Position numbers and translations under genes: made by a program. A DNA stretch of 64,000 nucleotides. Source: an uncultured Granulosicoccus sp. (lineage in GTDB: Bacteria > Pseudomonadota > Gammaproteobacteria > Granulosicoccales > Granulosicoccaceae). Where the stretch lies: assembly GCA_947492525.1 (NCBI GenBank), contig CANLNQ010000012.1, positions 146,876 to 210,875 of the forward strand, read 5' to 3'. Positions 63,613-64,000 of the stretch are shown piece by piece (position 1 is the first letter of the stretch; each line of letters starts with the position of its first letter). Below the pieces are notes generated by a model. That model made no database searches. It saw only the letters and a program-made list of their open reading frames with translations, and was not told the DNA's origin.

Positions 63613-64000
63613 TGAATGGGGCTTCCTGAACGGAGGAACCGGAAAGACTTGCATGGTAACGACACTGGCAAAGAATGTACGTTTGCTCAGGAAGTAATCG
63701 ACAGACGGTGGCGGTGTTGCGCGAGTGTTGTTGCGGGGCCATCATGTGGCGAAGATTCGCACTGGCGATACGAGAATCCGCATTAATGGCTGAACTACGA
63801 GAGTCATCCGTACTGCAATACGAATGAGTCTTTAAGTATGGTGTGAATTATGGCGTAGCCACGGGGTTTGGTGAATATGACTGAGTCGGTGGATGTGGTG
63901 CATACTTGAGTCAGTCTAATAGTTGTTCTGCCAGTAAGGCATCTGTTCGTAAAGAGAGTCCTAAAGTGTTCGAGCGACTGGTGAGTTGTGAGTCTGTAAA
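63613..64000. other. intergenic region at the right edge
   Basis: About 390 bp with low GC towards the end and no coding frame I can support. It should contain the promoter of the minus-strand MFS gene. Nothing else is recognisable. Confidence 0.5.

Overview
The window is chromosomal DNA of a free-living gammaproteobacterium. The evidence is gene order and protein similarity: lptM-lysA-dapF-DUF484-xerC followed by uvrD, hslVU-DUF971-ubiE-ubiJ-ubiB, and a uvrD promoter with a LexA box close to the one I recall for E. coli. TRAP transport, a GH16 glucanase and many c-di-GMP and two-component proteins suggest a marine or surface-associated lifestyle. A Granulosicoccus-like or other chromatialean lineage is my guess, not something the sequence proves. 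I saw no insertion sequences, prophage, CRISPR, rRNA or tRNA.

Layout. 1-2.4 kb: a PAS/GGDEF/EAL protein cut by the left edge. 2.7-9.9 kb: hemD and argH (divergent), a carboxylesterase, then the lptM-lysA-dapF-DUF484-xerC operon. 9.9-17.6 kb: a PilZ-like protein on the minus strand, hslV-hslU, DUF971, and the ubiquinone genes ubiE-ubiJ-ubiB. 17.6-22.6 kb: carbonic anhydrase, an MscS-type channel, ZntB, and uvrD with an SOS box. 22.7-27.9 kb: a flavodoxin-fold protein, a diguanylate cyclase, a lipoprotein with a DUF6502 protein, an HpcH/HpaI aldolase with operator-like inverted repeats, and a small exported protein. 28.2-32.7 kb: a TakP-type TRAP transporter.

32.9-44.2 kb is the most unusual region. 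A minus-strand set encodes a PhnD-like periplasmic binding protein, a hybrid histidine kinase, and a 1,482-residue protein. That protein fuses two rhodanese domains, a YidC/Oxa1-like membrane module, a PEP-synthase-type ATP-grasp domain and a phosphohistidine swivel domain. A BarA-type hybrid kinase is divergent from the set. The likely reading is a membrane system that senses a ligand and runs a phosphotransfer reaction on an unknown substrate.

44.3-48 kb: a LOG-family protein whose last 58 bp are repeated in tandem, and polA. 47.9-57.5 kb: a LysR regulator divergent from a run of a nucleoside deaminase, an NMT1-type ABC importer, an 8-oxoguanine-deaminase-like amidohydrolase, two isopenicillin-N-synthase-like dioxygenases and an alpha/beta hydrolase, then a convergent MFS transporter. 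This looks like a pathway for uptake and breakdown of a modified nucleobase. 57.5-64 kb: a zinc-starvation pair (COG0523 GTPase and ZnuA) behind a Zur-like box, a secreted GH16 enzyme with a long AT-rich leader, a META-like lipoprotein and an MFS transporter.
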